In this document: in pieces, positions 47,180 through 56,700 of the stretch
How positions within the stretch are numbered: the first letter of the stretch is position 1
Layout of the letters: the number at the start of each line of letters is the position of its first letter
NCBI GenBank assembly: GCA_963704835.1
Contig: CAVPHW010000005.1
Location: forward strand, 62,001-126,000
Length of the DNA: 64,000 bases
Source: GCA-2746605 sp963704835
GTDB taxonomy: Bacteria; Bacteroidota; Ignavibacteria; Ignavibacteriales; Melioribacteraceae
Direction: 5' to 3'
Translations under genes and position numbers: made by a program
The notes under the pieces: model-generated
Told to the model about the DNA's origin: nothing
The model's input: only the letters and a program-made list of their open reading frames with translations
Databases searched by the model: none

Positions 47180-48244
47180 ATGATGAAAATAAAGATTGAA
47201 GAAATTGCTGACTTAGTAAATGGGAAAATAATTGGAAATAAAGATCTTGAGATTTCACAACTTTCCAACATTCAGGATGCTAAGCCAGGTGATTTAACAT
47301 TTTTATATTTATCGAAAATACAATCATCATCCTTAACACAACAAAAGCCTCAGCAATTTTAGTTACCGTAGTAAGTTGAACAAACAAACCAAAATTTAAC
47401 ATATATCATTGTTAATAAACCTAATGATAGCTTTTCAAAAAGTTGTGATACATTATTTTAATCCAAAATTTGAATTTAACCGGCATTCACCCAACAGCTA
47501 CAATTGACCCAACTGTTAAGATTGATGCGACATCTTCAATAGGAGTAAATGTGTTTATTGGTAAAAATTCTAATGTTGGCATCAAACACTAAAATTTACC
47601 ACAACTCAGTAATTTTAGAAAATTGTAAAATTGGAAATAACGTTTTAATATTTCCAAATGTAACAATTCGGGAAAATTCTGTTATTGGTAATAATGTAAT
47701 TATTCATTCCGGTACTGTGATTGGCTCTGATGGGTTTGGCTTCTCCCCAAATTCAGAAGGAGTTTATCAGAAAATTCCTCAAATTGGAAATGTTGTTATT
47801 GAAGATGATGTAGAAATTGGATCAAATGTTTCTATAGATAGAGCCGCAATTGGCTCAACAGTTATTGGCAAAGGTGTAAAGTTAGATAACTTAATCCAGA
47901 TTGCTCACAATGTTAAAGTGGGAAAAAATACTGTTATGTCAGCACAAACCGGAATTTCTGGTAGTACAAAAATTGGAGAAAATTGTATAATGGCCGGACA
48001 GGTTGGTTGTGTCGGTCATATTGAAATTGGAGATAATGTACTTATTGGTGCCCAAAGTGGAATTTCAAAATCATTATTAAAGCCAGGTACTTATTTTGGG
48101 TCTCCGGCAAAGGAATTAAAAACTACTCTAAAATTAGAAGCTCACATTAGGTCTCTTCCTGATTACTTGGAAAAGATTAAAAAATTGGAAGAAAAAGTTT
48201 CACAACTTGAAAATAAATCATCAAAAGAAAAGGAAAACAATTAA
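47180..48244 (+). CDS. lpxD: UDP-3-O-acylglucosamine N-acyltransferase, frameshifted
   Basis: LpxD, third enzyme of lipid A synthesis (~350 aa repaired). The N-terminal UDP-binding domain reads IKIEEIADLVNGKIIGNKDL and SQLSNIQDAKPGDLTFLYL. After frame changes at about 47340-47585 the left-handed hexapeptide helix follows, with IGSDGFGFSPNSEGVYQKIP and DNLIQIAHNVKVGKNTVMSA, where the catalytic His sits. A short C-terminal helical tail ends the protein. Its stop overlaps the lpxC start by one base (TAATG). Confidence 0.9.
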
Positions 48245-49650
48245 TGCTTGATCTCCAAACAACTATAAATAGTTCAGTATCAATTTCTGGCGATGGTCTT
48301 CACACTGGAACATCTTGTACAATAACTTTTAAACCTGCTCCGGATAATCACGGAATTAAATTTGTTAGAACCGATTTAGCTGACCATCTTGAAATACCAG
48401 CCCTTAGCTGAATATGTTGTTGATATTTCTAGAGGGACAACAATTGGAATTGGAGATATTAAAATTCACACGGTTGAACATGTACTAGCCGCTGTTGCCG
48501 GTTTACGAATAGATAATATTATTATTGAGATTAATGGAATTGAACCTCCAATTGCTGATGGAAGCTCTAAACCATTTGTTGACAAATTGTTGGAAGCCGG
48601 AATTGTTAAGCAAACTAAACCAAAAAATTATCTTAATAATTGATGAAACAATAACTTATCACAATGAAGAAGAACAGGTTGATATTGTAGCATTACCTCT
48701 TGATGGATTTAGGATGACAGTAATGGTTGATTACCATAATCCAGCATTAGGAAGCCAGCACACTGGTTTATTTGATTTGGAGAAAGAATTTATTACTGAA
48801 TTTGCACCAACAAGAACTTTTTGTTTTCTTAGTGAGGTTGAATCTTTAGCTGAGCAAGGACTAATAAAAGGTGGCAATTTAGATAATGCTGTTGTTATTG
48901 TTGATAGAAAAGTTGATGCTGAAGATTTGTCTAATCTATCAAAAAAATTAGGACTTGAGAGATAATATCACCGTAGGTAAAAATGGTTTTCTAAATGAAA
49001 ATAATTTGCGATTTAAAAATGAACCTGTAAGACATAAGTTATTAGATATGATTGGTGACCTTGCTTTAATTGGTGCACCCATTAAAGCTCAAATACTTGC
49101 TGCAAGACCAGGTCATAAAGCAAATGTTGAGTTTGCAAAAAAAATAAGAAAACTTTATCAACAAAAACAATTGGAGAAAAAATATCAGCATGTTTCAAAA
49201 GAAGGTGTTGTATTCGATACATATCGCTATTCAAAAAATATCTACCTCACAGATATCCATTTTTATTAGTTGATAAAATAATTCATCTTGAATTGGATAA
49301 AAAAGTTGTTGGGGTTAAATCTGTAACTGCAAATGAACCATTTTTCCAAGGTCACTTTCCTGGTCAGTCCAGTTATGCCGGGCGTTTTAATAATTGAAGC
49401 AATGGCACAAACCGGTGGAATCCTAATGTTAAATTCCGTTGAGAATCCGGAAGAAAAACTTGTTTTATTCATTGGCATTGATAAAGCTAAATTCCGAAAA
49501 CAAGTTGTACCAGGAGACCAATTGATTTTTGAGGCAGAATTAATTAGTAAGAGAAGCAATTTTATTTTGATTAAGGCTAAAGCAATGGTTGATAATAATC
49601 TAGTTGCAGAAGCAGAATTGAAAGCAGCAATAGTTGACAGATACGAATAA
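48244..49650 (+). CDS. lpxC/fabZ: Bifunctional LpxC deacetylase - FabZ dehydratase, frameshifted
   Basis: Fusion of UDP-3-O-acyl-GlcNAc deacetylase with (3R)-hydroxyacyl-ACP dehydratase, an arrangement known from Bacteroidota/Chlorobi. LpxC part: SISGDGLHTGTSCTITFKPA, zinc-site HTVEHVLAAVAGL, EFAPTRTFCFLSEVESL and VRHKLLDMIGDLALIGAPI. FabZ part from ~49220: KYLPHRYPFLLVD (catalytic His), FFQGHFPG, then VMPGVLIIEAMAQTGG (catalytic Glu). Frame changes lie near 48405, 48640, 48955, 49225 and 49370. All catalytic motifs are preserved. Confidence 0.9.
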
Positions 49651-49662
49651 GAGAATATAAAT

Positions 49663-50443
49663 ATGAGTCTAAACATTCATCCCACTGCATTAATCAGCAG
49701 TAAAGCTGAAATAGGAAATAACACAACAATTGGACCTTATACGGTAGTTGAAGACAATGTTGTAATTGGAAATGATTGTATAATTGGCCCACATGTTGGG
49801 ATTTACGAAGGGGCAAGGATTGGTAATAGAGTTAAGATTTATCAAGGTGCCTCAATCTCCAACCATCCACAAGATCTTAAATTTGCAAATGAAGAATCTG
49901 TTTTTGAAGTTGGTGACGATTCTGTAATTAGAGAGTTTGCAACTTTGCATCGTGGAACCAAAGAAACAAAAATTTCCAAAATTGGAAAGAATTGTTTATT
50001 AATGGCCTACAGCCATGTTGCACATGATTGTATTGTGGGAAATAATTGTATACTTGCAAATTCAGTACAATTAGGTGGTCATGTTGAAATTGGCGATTGG
50101 GTTATTTTGGGCGGAGGTTCATTAGTCCATCAATTTTGTAAAGTTGGAATGCATTCTATGATTGGCGGTGGGTTTAGAGCCGTTGTTGATGTTCCACCAT
50201 ATGTTTTAGCAGCAGGTCATCCTCTTAAATTTGAAGGATTGAATGTAGTTGGTTTAAGAAGGCGCGGCTTTACAAACGATGATATTTATAAATTGAAAGA
50301 AATATATGCACTTATATTTTCGAAAAATTTAAATCTTATCTCAAGCCAAAGAATCTATAGTATCTCAATATAAAGATGACGCTATAGCTGGCACCGTTAT
50401 TGATTTCTTAAATAAATGTACAAGAGGAATAATCAAAAGATGA
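49663..50443 (+). CDS. lpxA: Acyl-ACP--UDP-GlcNAc O-acyltransferase, frameshifted near the C-terminus
   Basis: LpxA starts lipid A synthesis (~259 aa). The left-handed beta-helix is clear: NIHPTALISSKAEIGNNTTI, IYQGASISNHPQDLKF, LMAYSHVAHDCIVGNNCIL (catalytic His), and GGHVEIGDWVILGGGSLVHQ. The helical tail has VGLRRRGFTNDDIYKLKEI. One frame change near 50335 separates the tail QAKESIVSQYKDDAIAGTVI that ends at a TGA at 50441-50443. The next gene starts inside this stop (ATGA overlap). Confidence 0.93.
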
Positions 50444-51192
50444 ATTGGCATCTTCTTGAATACTACCCAAATACTGGCAAATATAATATGGATTATGATT
50501 TGCAATTGGTTAAGAATTGTAATCCGAGTGATGCCTATCTTAGGTTTTATGGTTGGGAACCAGCTTGTATTTCTTTAGGTGCTAATCAATCCTATAATGA
50601 TATTGATCAAAAAAATGCAACTACTAATAATATTGATATTGTTAAAAGGCCAACTGGAGGAAGAGCCATTCTACATTCTGAAGAGTTAACTTACTCAGTA
50701 ATAATTGACAATAATAGTAAAGTTAGTGGCAAAGATTATTATGAATATATTTCAAAAGCAATTGTGTGTGGATTAAAAATATATAACTCTAAATTAGACG
50801 AAGTGATGCTAGAAAATCAACAACCTGATTTTTCTAAATTATTAAATGAACCTTCTGGAGCATTGTGTTTTGCGAGTACGGCTAAAAGCGAAATTAAATT
50901 TAGAGGGAAAAAAATTGTTGGTAGTGCCCAGAGGAAATTAGGCAATACCATCCTTCAACACGGTTCAATTCTAATTGGAAAAGGCCACAGATTTTTGGTT
51001 GATTATCTAAATGTTGATGAATTTCAGAGAAATATTTTAAGAACTGAAATTGAAACAAATACTACTGAAATTGAATCAATTACAAATACGTCTGTTGATA
51101 TTTTAGATCTTCAAAGATGCATTATTCTCGGGTTTAACAAGATATTTAATGCAAATATTCTGCATAAAGAATTGTCAGCCACACCAACCTAA
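50440..51192 (+). CDS. Lipoate/biotin protein ligase family protein (LplA/LipM-like)
   Basis: A 250-aa enzyme of the BPL/LplA fold, which transfers lipoate or octanoate to apo-proteins of 2-oxoacid dehydrogenases. Motifs: YGWEPACISLGANQSYND, VKRPTGGRAILHSEELTYSV, the EPSGALCFASTAKSEIKF stretch with a Cys in the LipM-like position, and KKIVGSAQRKLGNTILQHGS. The start is the ATG at 50440, coupled to the lpxA stop by ATGA; an ATG eight codons earlier lies inside the lpxA tail. Octanoyltransferase (LipM) or lipoate ligase cannot be separated by eye. Confidence 0.88.
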   Translation: MNWHLLEYYPNTGKYNMDYDLQLVKNCNPSDAYLRFYGWEPACISLGANQSYNDIDQKNATTNNIDIVKRPTGGRAILHSEELTYSVIIDNNSKVSGKDYYEYISKAIVCGLKIYNSKLDEVMLENQQPDFSKLLNEPSGALCFASTAKSEIKFRGKKIVGSAQRKLGNTILQHGSILIGKGHRFLVDYLNVDEFQRNILRTEIETNTTEIESITNTSVDILDLQRCIILGFNKIFNANILHKELSATPT

Positions 51193-51205
51193 ATTAAACT
51201 TATTT

Positions 51206-52312
51206 ATGAATAAACAGACTGGAATGAATAATTTTTTAAATTTTATTCGTTATGCTATTTTCATATCCTTTTGGACACTCTCCCCAAATTTTGGTCAACA
51301 AGAAATTGTAGAATCTTACTTAAGAGGGATGGTAATAACTGATATTAAAAATGATGGAGCTGATATTTGGGTTGCTACTGAAGGAAATGGAATTTATAAA
51401 TATAGTAAGGCAAACAACTTATGGATTAATTTTTCCTCAGAGAATAATACAATTAAGCAGGACTTTTTTTACTGCATTGAAGTTAGTCCAAAATTTATTT
51501 GGGCAGGCTCAGTTGATGGTTTATACACCTATGACAAAAGAAGAAATAGGTGGAGCAAAAGAAAATTTGCACTTGGTGGACAATTTGGAAATTGGATAAG
51601 AGCTTTGCAATTCGTAAGATCGAATAATACTTTATGGATTGGCAGATTTAAATATCTTACTAGCTATAATCTAACTTCAAAAAGGTATAATGATATTGAT
51701 TTAACTATTGGCAAAAATGATAAAACAAACTCTGTCCAAACACTTACTTTAGATAATGGAAATATTCTATGGGTTGGTGTTGAATCTGGGGTACATAAAA
51801 TTAGCCTTAACTCAAGTAATGACGAAAATAACCCAGAGATTAAGTATTTTGATAGTAAAGGAGATTATTTTCTTGGAGAAGGAAAGCATGTTTCTATTTC
51901 TAAAATTCTTCCTGACGATGATTTTCTTTGGTTTGCAACTGACGAGTTTGTAACAAAAGAGAATCCCGAATTTAATACAGGAGGTTTGTTTAGATTTGAT
52001 AGAAAAATTAATTGGATTAAATTTGACGAGTATAATAAATTTAATTCAAACGGCGTATTTACGTTAGAAAAAACTGGTAAATATATTTGGTCATCTGTAT
52101 ATAAATTTGATTCACAAAGAAAAGAGCCTATTGGACAAGGTGTATATTTGATAAATCGCAATAATTTAAATGTGCTTAAAATTGAAAATAATTTGTTACC
52201 TGAAACAATTATTTCCTTACATTTTGATGGCAGTAGTATTTGGCTTGGATCAAATAACGGTTTATACAAAATAACACTTAAAAATGATTTTATTGCAAAT
52301 TTTGATAATTAG
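51206..52312 (+). CDS. Secreted two-component-type beta-propeller protein
   Basis: A ~369-aa protein with a hydrophobic signal (NNFLNFIRYAIFISFWTLSP, ending in FGQ). Propeller blades follow, each with a Trp-rich strand: ADIWVATEGNGIYKYSKAN, KFIWAGSVDGLYTYDKRRNR, NTLWIGRFKYLTSY, ILWVGVESGVHKISL and SIWLGSNNGLYKITLK. These match the propeller of sensor domains of hybrid histidine kinases, but no kinase follows. An alternative start is ATG 51224. It stands between a lipoate ligase-like gene and the heptose genes with small gaps. Confidence 0.8.
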   Translation: MNKQTGMNNFLNFIRYAIFISFWTLSPNFGQQEIVESYLRGMVITDIKNDGADIWVATEGNGIYKYSKANNLWINFSSENNTIKQDFFYCIEVSPKFIWAGSVDGLYTYDKRRNRWSKRKFALGGQFGNWIRALQFVRSNNTLWIGRFKYLTSYNLTSKRYNDIDLTIGKNDKTNSVQTLTLDNGNILWVGVESGVHKISLNSSNDENNPEIKYFDSKGDYFLGEGKHVSISKILPDDDFLWFATDEFVTKENPEFNTGGLFRFDRKINWIKFDEYNKFNSNGVFTLEKTGKYIWSSVYKFDSQRKEPIGQGVYLINRNNLNVLKIENNLLPETIISLHFDGSSIWLGSNNGLYKITLKNDFIANFDN

Positions 52313-52320
52313 GTAATAGT

Positions 52321-53310
52321 ATGTTAACATTAAAAAGATTAAAAGAACTTGAGCAAAGTTTTGAGGGTAATAAAATTGCCATAATTGGCGATATGATGTT
52401 AGATGGTTATTTTTGGGGTGAGGTATCAAGAGTATCTCCCGAAGCACCAGTGCCAGTAGTTGAGATTGAAAATGAATTTTTTAGGTTTGGCGGCGGCGCA
52501 AACGTGGCACTTAATATTTTTAAATTAGGCGGTAATCCCCTTTCCGTTGGTGTAATTGGAAATGATACAGATGGAAATACTTTTTTAGAGTTAATGAAAA
52601 ATGAAAAACTTCCAGCTGATGGAATTATTCGAGATAAATCAAGACCAACAACAATAAAAACAAGAGTAATTGCAGGTAAACAGCATGTTGTAAGAATTGA
52701 TAAAGAAAGTAAAGAGTATATTAGCAAAGAAATCGAAAATCAAATAATCGAATTCTTATTACTGAACATTGAATCGATATCTGCAATAATATTACAGGAT
52801 TATAATAAAGGTGTTCTTACAGAAAAATTAATAGAGAAAGTAATAAAAATTGCAAATGAGAATCAGAAAATTATCACTGTTGATCCAAAATTTATAAATT
52901 TTAGAAAATTTAAGAATGTTACTTTATTTAAGCCTAATAGAAAAGAAACAGAAGATATCTTAGGTGTAAGAATCTCTACAGATAAAGACATATCATTAGC
53001 AGGGAATAAACTTTTGGAAATGATGAATTCAAAATACATCTTACTTACTTTGGGTGAAAAAGGAATTGCTCTATTTGAAAAAGGTAAAGATGAAGTTAGA
53101 ATTTCGACAAAAGCTAGAAAGGTTGCTGATGTTTCCGGTGCCGGCGATACTGTGATATCTACATTAACTTTGGCACTTGCAAGTGGAGCCACTGTTACAG
53201 AAGCAGCTTATATTGCAAATTTTGCAGCTGGAATAGTTTGTGAGGAAATAGGAATTGTGCCAATTGAGAAATCTAAACTTTTTAAAATAATTAGAGAAAA
53301 ATCAAAGTGA
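52321..53310 (+). CDS. hldE1: D-beta-D-heptose 7-phosphate kinase (HldE domain 1, stand-alone)
   Basis: A 329-aa PfkB-family kinase equal to the N-terminal half of HldE/RfaE. It phosphorylates D-glycero-beta-D-manno-heptose 7-phosphate at C1 for lipopolysaccharide core synthesis. Motifs: IIGDMMLDGYFWGEVSRVSP, FRFGGGANVALNIFKLGGNP, LFKPNRKETEDILG and the anion hole/catalytic base DVSGAGDTVISTLTLAL. Its end overlaps the next gene by 4 nt (ATGA-type junction), which supports one functional pair. Confidence 0.94.
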   Translation: MLTLKRLKELEQSFEGNKIAIIGDMMLDGYFWGEVSRVSPEAPVPVVEIENEFFRFGGGANVALNIFKLGGNPLSVGVIGNDTDGNTFLELMKNEKLPADGIIRDKSRPTTIKTRVIAGKQHVVRIDKESKEYISKEIENQIIEFLLLNIESISAIILQDYNKGVLTEKLIEKVIKIANENQKIITVDPKFINFRKFKNVTLFKPNRKETEDILGVRISTDKDISLAGNKLLEMMNSKYILLTLGEKGIALFEKGKDEVRISTKARKVADVSGAGDTVISTLTLALASGATVTEAAYIANFAAGIVCEEIGIVPIEKSKLFKIIREKSK

Positions 53311-53789
53311 ATAATTCATTAATTCAGTTAGAACAATTTTTGATTATTAGAGATAGTTTGAAACAAACTAATAAAAAAGTTGTATTTACAAATGGGTGCT
53401 TTGATATTTTACATGCCGGTCACGTTGATTATTTAGTTAAAGCTAAAGCTTGTGGTGATGTTTTAATTGTCGGTCTTAATAGTGATAAATCAATCAGAAA
53501 AATTAAAGGAGAAAAGAGACCAATAATTAATGAATTGGAAAGAGCATATATTTTGCATAACCTAAAATCGGTTGATTTTGTAATATTATTTGATGAGCCT
53601 ACACCACAATCATTAATCGAACTTATTATTCCAGATATTTTAATTAAAGGTGATGATTGGAGTATTGAAAATATTGTTGGAAGAGAAATTGTTGAACGAC
53701 ATGGCGGTATAGTAAAAACTATAAAATTTATTACTACCCAATCAACAAGTACTATCATTCAGAAGGTGTTAAATACCTACAATGAATAA
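53307..53789 (+). CDS. hldE2: D-beta-D-heptose 1-phosphate adenylyltransferase (HldE domain 2, stand-alone)
   Basis: A 160-aa nucleotidyltransferase equal to the C-terminal half of HldE. The signature VVFTNGCFDILHAGHVDYL contains the HxGH nucleotide-binding motif, followed by VGLNSDKSIRKIKGEKRPI and LIKGDDWSIENIVG. It produces ADP-heptose together with the kinase upstream, with which it overlaps by 4 nt. Its end overlaps tamB by 8 nt. Confidence 0.94.
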   Translation: MNNSLIQLEQFLIIRDSLKQTNKKVVFTNGCFDILHAGHVDYLVKAKACGDVLIVGLNSDKSIRKIKGEKRPIINELERAYILHNLKSVDFVILFDEPTPQSLIELIIPDILIKGDDWSIENIVGREIVERHGGIVKTIKFITTQSTSTIIQKVLNTYNE

Positions 53790-56700
53790 TGCAAAAAAAG
53801 AAAAGAAAAAATTTAAACGAACCTTATTCCACAAAATAATTAATTTTTTTATTGGTTTTGCTGCATTAATACTTTTTATCTTAGTCGTTTTCTTTGGTTT
53901 TTCTCAAACAAAAACATTTCGTAGTTTCTTAAGAGACCAAATTGTTTCACAAGTAAACACATCAATAAATGGCACACTCTCAATTGAAAAAATAGACGGA
54001 TCAATTCTCTCTTCAGTTATTCTACACAATACCATTTTACTCTCTCCAACTGATACAGTGATAAATGCAAAAAAAATTGTAGTTAAGACAAGCCCTATCC
54101 ATTTATTGTTAAAGAGAATTCTAGTAAGGGAAATTTTAATTGAAGATACTAAAATTTTCCTATTACAGGACCAAGATAGCGTTTGGAATATTTCTAAATT
54201 AAGTAAAAGTACAGACGAAATTGAAGACACCTCAGGTACGTTTCCTTTTTCAATTCAGGTAAATAATCTTAGTTTTCAAAATCTATCGTTTGTCCGGCAA
54301 ACTTACAAAAACTTAAATTCTCTCAAATTCTACGAACATGTTAATACTAATGATCTTAGATTGAATGATTTATTTTTAGATGCGAAAATATTTGCTAATT
54401 TTTCTTCCTCCATTATCAGAGTTTATTTAAACAATCTCTCGGTCGACCCAAACTTTAGCTCTTTTAACCTTAAAAACTTCTCTGCAGAAATTGAACTGAC
54501 AGATCAATTCGCTCAAATAAGAAATCTAAAATTTGTAACAGATAGTACTAAACTTATGCTTAGTGCCAAACTTAGTGAAGTAAATTTGTTTGACTCCGTT
54601 GATATTGATGAATTTAAAAATAAACCTGTTGAATTAAGTCTTGTTGCAAATCCTTTTTACTTTAATGATTTATCGACATTCATTGAGACGACTGATTTTC
54701 TTGAAGGAAGTGCGAATTTTAATTTTAATGCGATTGGGGATTTTGGCAATTTGAATGTAACCCGGCTTGATATGGAGTATCTTAATTCTATTATCAAACT
54801 GAATGGTCGAGTACAAAATCTTCATACACCGGAAAATCTTTATTTTGATGTTGAGGTTAAAAATTCAAGATTAGTTGAAGAAGAAGTTTATAACCTAGTT
54901 AAAGGCCTAGATATTCCAAAATATAAAAATCTTGTTTTGGATAATTTTAATCTTTCATTTATAGGAGAACCTTTAAAATTTAATGCAATATTGGATGGCC
55001 AAATCAATCACGGAAGTATTAATTTAATAACGTTTTTGGATTTTCAAAAAGAGAAGATTGAGTATGACATTAATTTTACTTCAGAGAAACTCAACCTTTT
55101 CCCAATTATTGAATTGAATACTGCTATTTCTGGTAAAGGAAATTTAAAGGGAATTGGCACAGACCCAAATGATATGACTGCAAATTTTTTACTCAACTCC
55201 CCATCTTCTGATTTTGATGGTATTGCATTGGAATCATTATTTATAGAGTGCGAAATTGATTCCAAAGTTTTAGATCTTACTTTCAACTCTTTAATTAATG
55301 ATGCAAAAACATCGATAGAGGGAATACTTGATTTCGGAAATGAATTAAGCCCAGCTTATGATTTAACGGGTTTTTCGAGAAGCCTAAATTTACAAACCTT
55401 TACAAAAGAAATTGCTGATTCTTCAAATTTAAATTTGGTATTTTCAGCAAAAGGTAATAATCTTATTCTGGATAGCCTAATTGGGGATTTTGAAATACAA
55501 TTGGAACCTTCATACTTGCGAGATTTATCGTTAGATGAAACTAATATTAAGTTGAGCATTACAGAAGAGAATAACGAACGAAAAATTAATTTAATTTCTG
55601 ACTTTGTAGATTTTAGTATTTCAGGGTTCTTTTCACTTGAGAAAGCTATTGATCTGCTGACTTATCAGGGGATTACCATCGCTGATCTTATTTCCCAAAA
55701 GATAGATGAATTAAATCCAATTGAATCTGAAGATGATATGCCAACAGAACCAGAGGAAAATATTCTAATCCCAGCGATTGTAAAAGAAGATTTAGAATTT
55801 AATTTTGATTTTAGATTTAAGGATTTTAAACTAATTGCACTGTTTTTAAAAAATGATGAATTAGATGTCTCAGGCAAAGGACATGGAACAGTACTAAATG
55901 ATTCAATGTTTTTTAGAATTAACTCTGAGATAATCATAGATAATTTGCTTAATAAAAAGGATAGTACGCTTTTTTTCTTAGCTAATTCCAAGGCAAACCT
56001 TAATTTTAGCCGAGACAATCGTGTTGTTTCCTTTAACAAAATTTTTGGTAATATTTCTCTTGAGAGTGAAAAAATATATACGGGTGTTGAGTTAAATGAG
56101 GTAATTGCAGATTTTGTTTTTAATCAAAGCAAATTGTTTTTCAATACTTCCGTGGGCATTGGGGAAGATTTAAAAACTGATATTGAAGGAACTGTTAGTA
56201 CGAATTTAAATAACAAGATGATTGTGTTTAATAATTTCTATGTGAATTATAAAAATATCCCATGGACAAGTTTTGATACAAGTTCAGTAATTTTTACGGA
56301 AAGTGGAATCCAATTATCCAAGCTAATATTAGAAAACTCAAGTGCTATAATAAGAGTTGATGGGCAGGTAAACACAGATAAAAGTCATAGTTTTTTTATA
56401 GAAATGGAAAATTTACCAATTGAAATTATGTCAGCTTATTTTACCAACACTTACGATCAACAGTTTAATGGTGATGTAAATTTGAATTTTTCTTCAACCG
56501 GTTTTTTAGATAATCCTGATATCATTGTTGAGATGAGGGTAAATGACCTCAATTATAATGATGTTGATTTTGGTTCACTGTCCGCAAATGTAAAACATAA
56601 TAATAAAATTTCAAAGATTGAAGCTGAATTCAACAACATTGATTTAAAAGTACAATACCCAGTATTAACACTTGATGCAAAACTTCCAATTAATTTTTCT

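Noticed and set aside
41357..50340. Programmed ribosomal frameshifting in lexA, bamA, lpxC-fabZ and others
   Set aside because: Too many sites, of mixed direction, without shared slippery motifs or following structures, and confined to patches. Sequence error explains them better.
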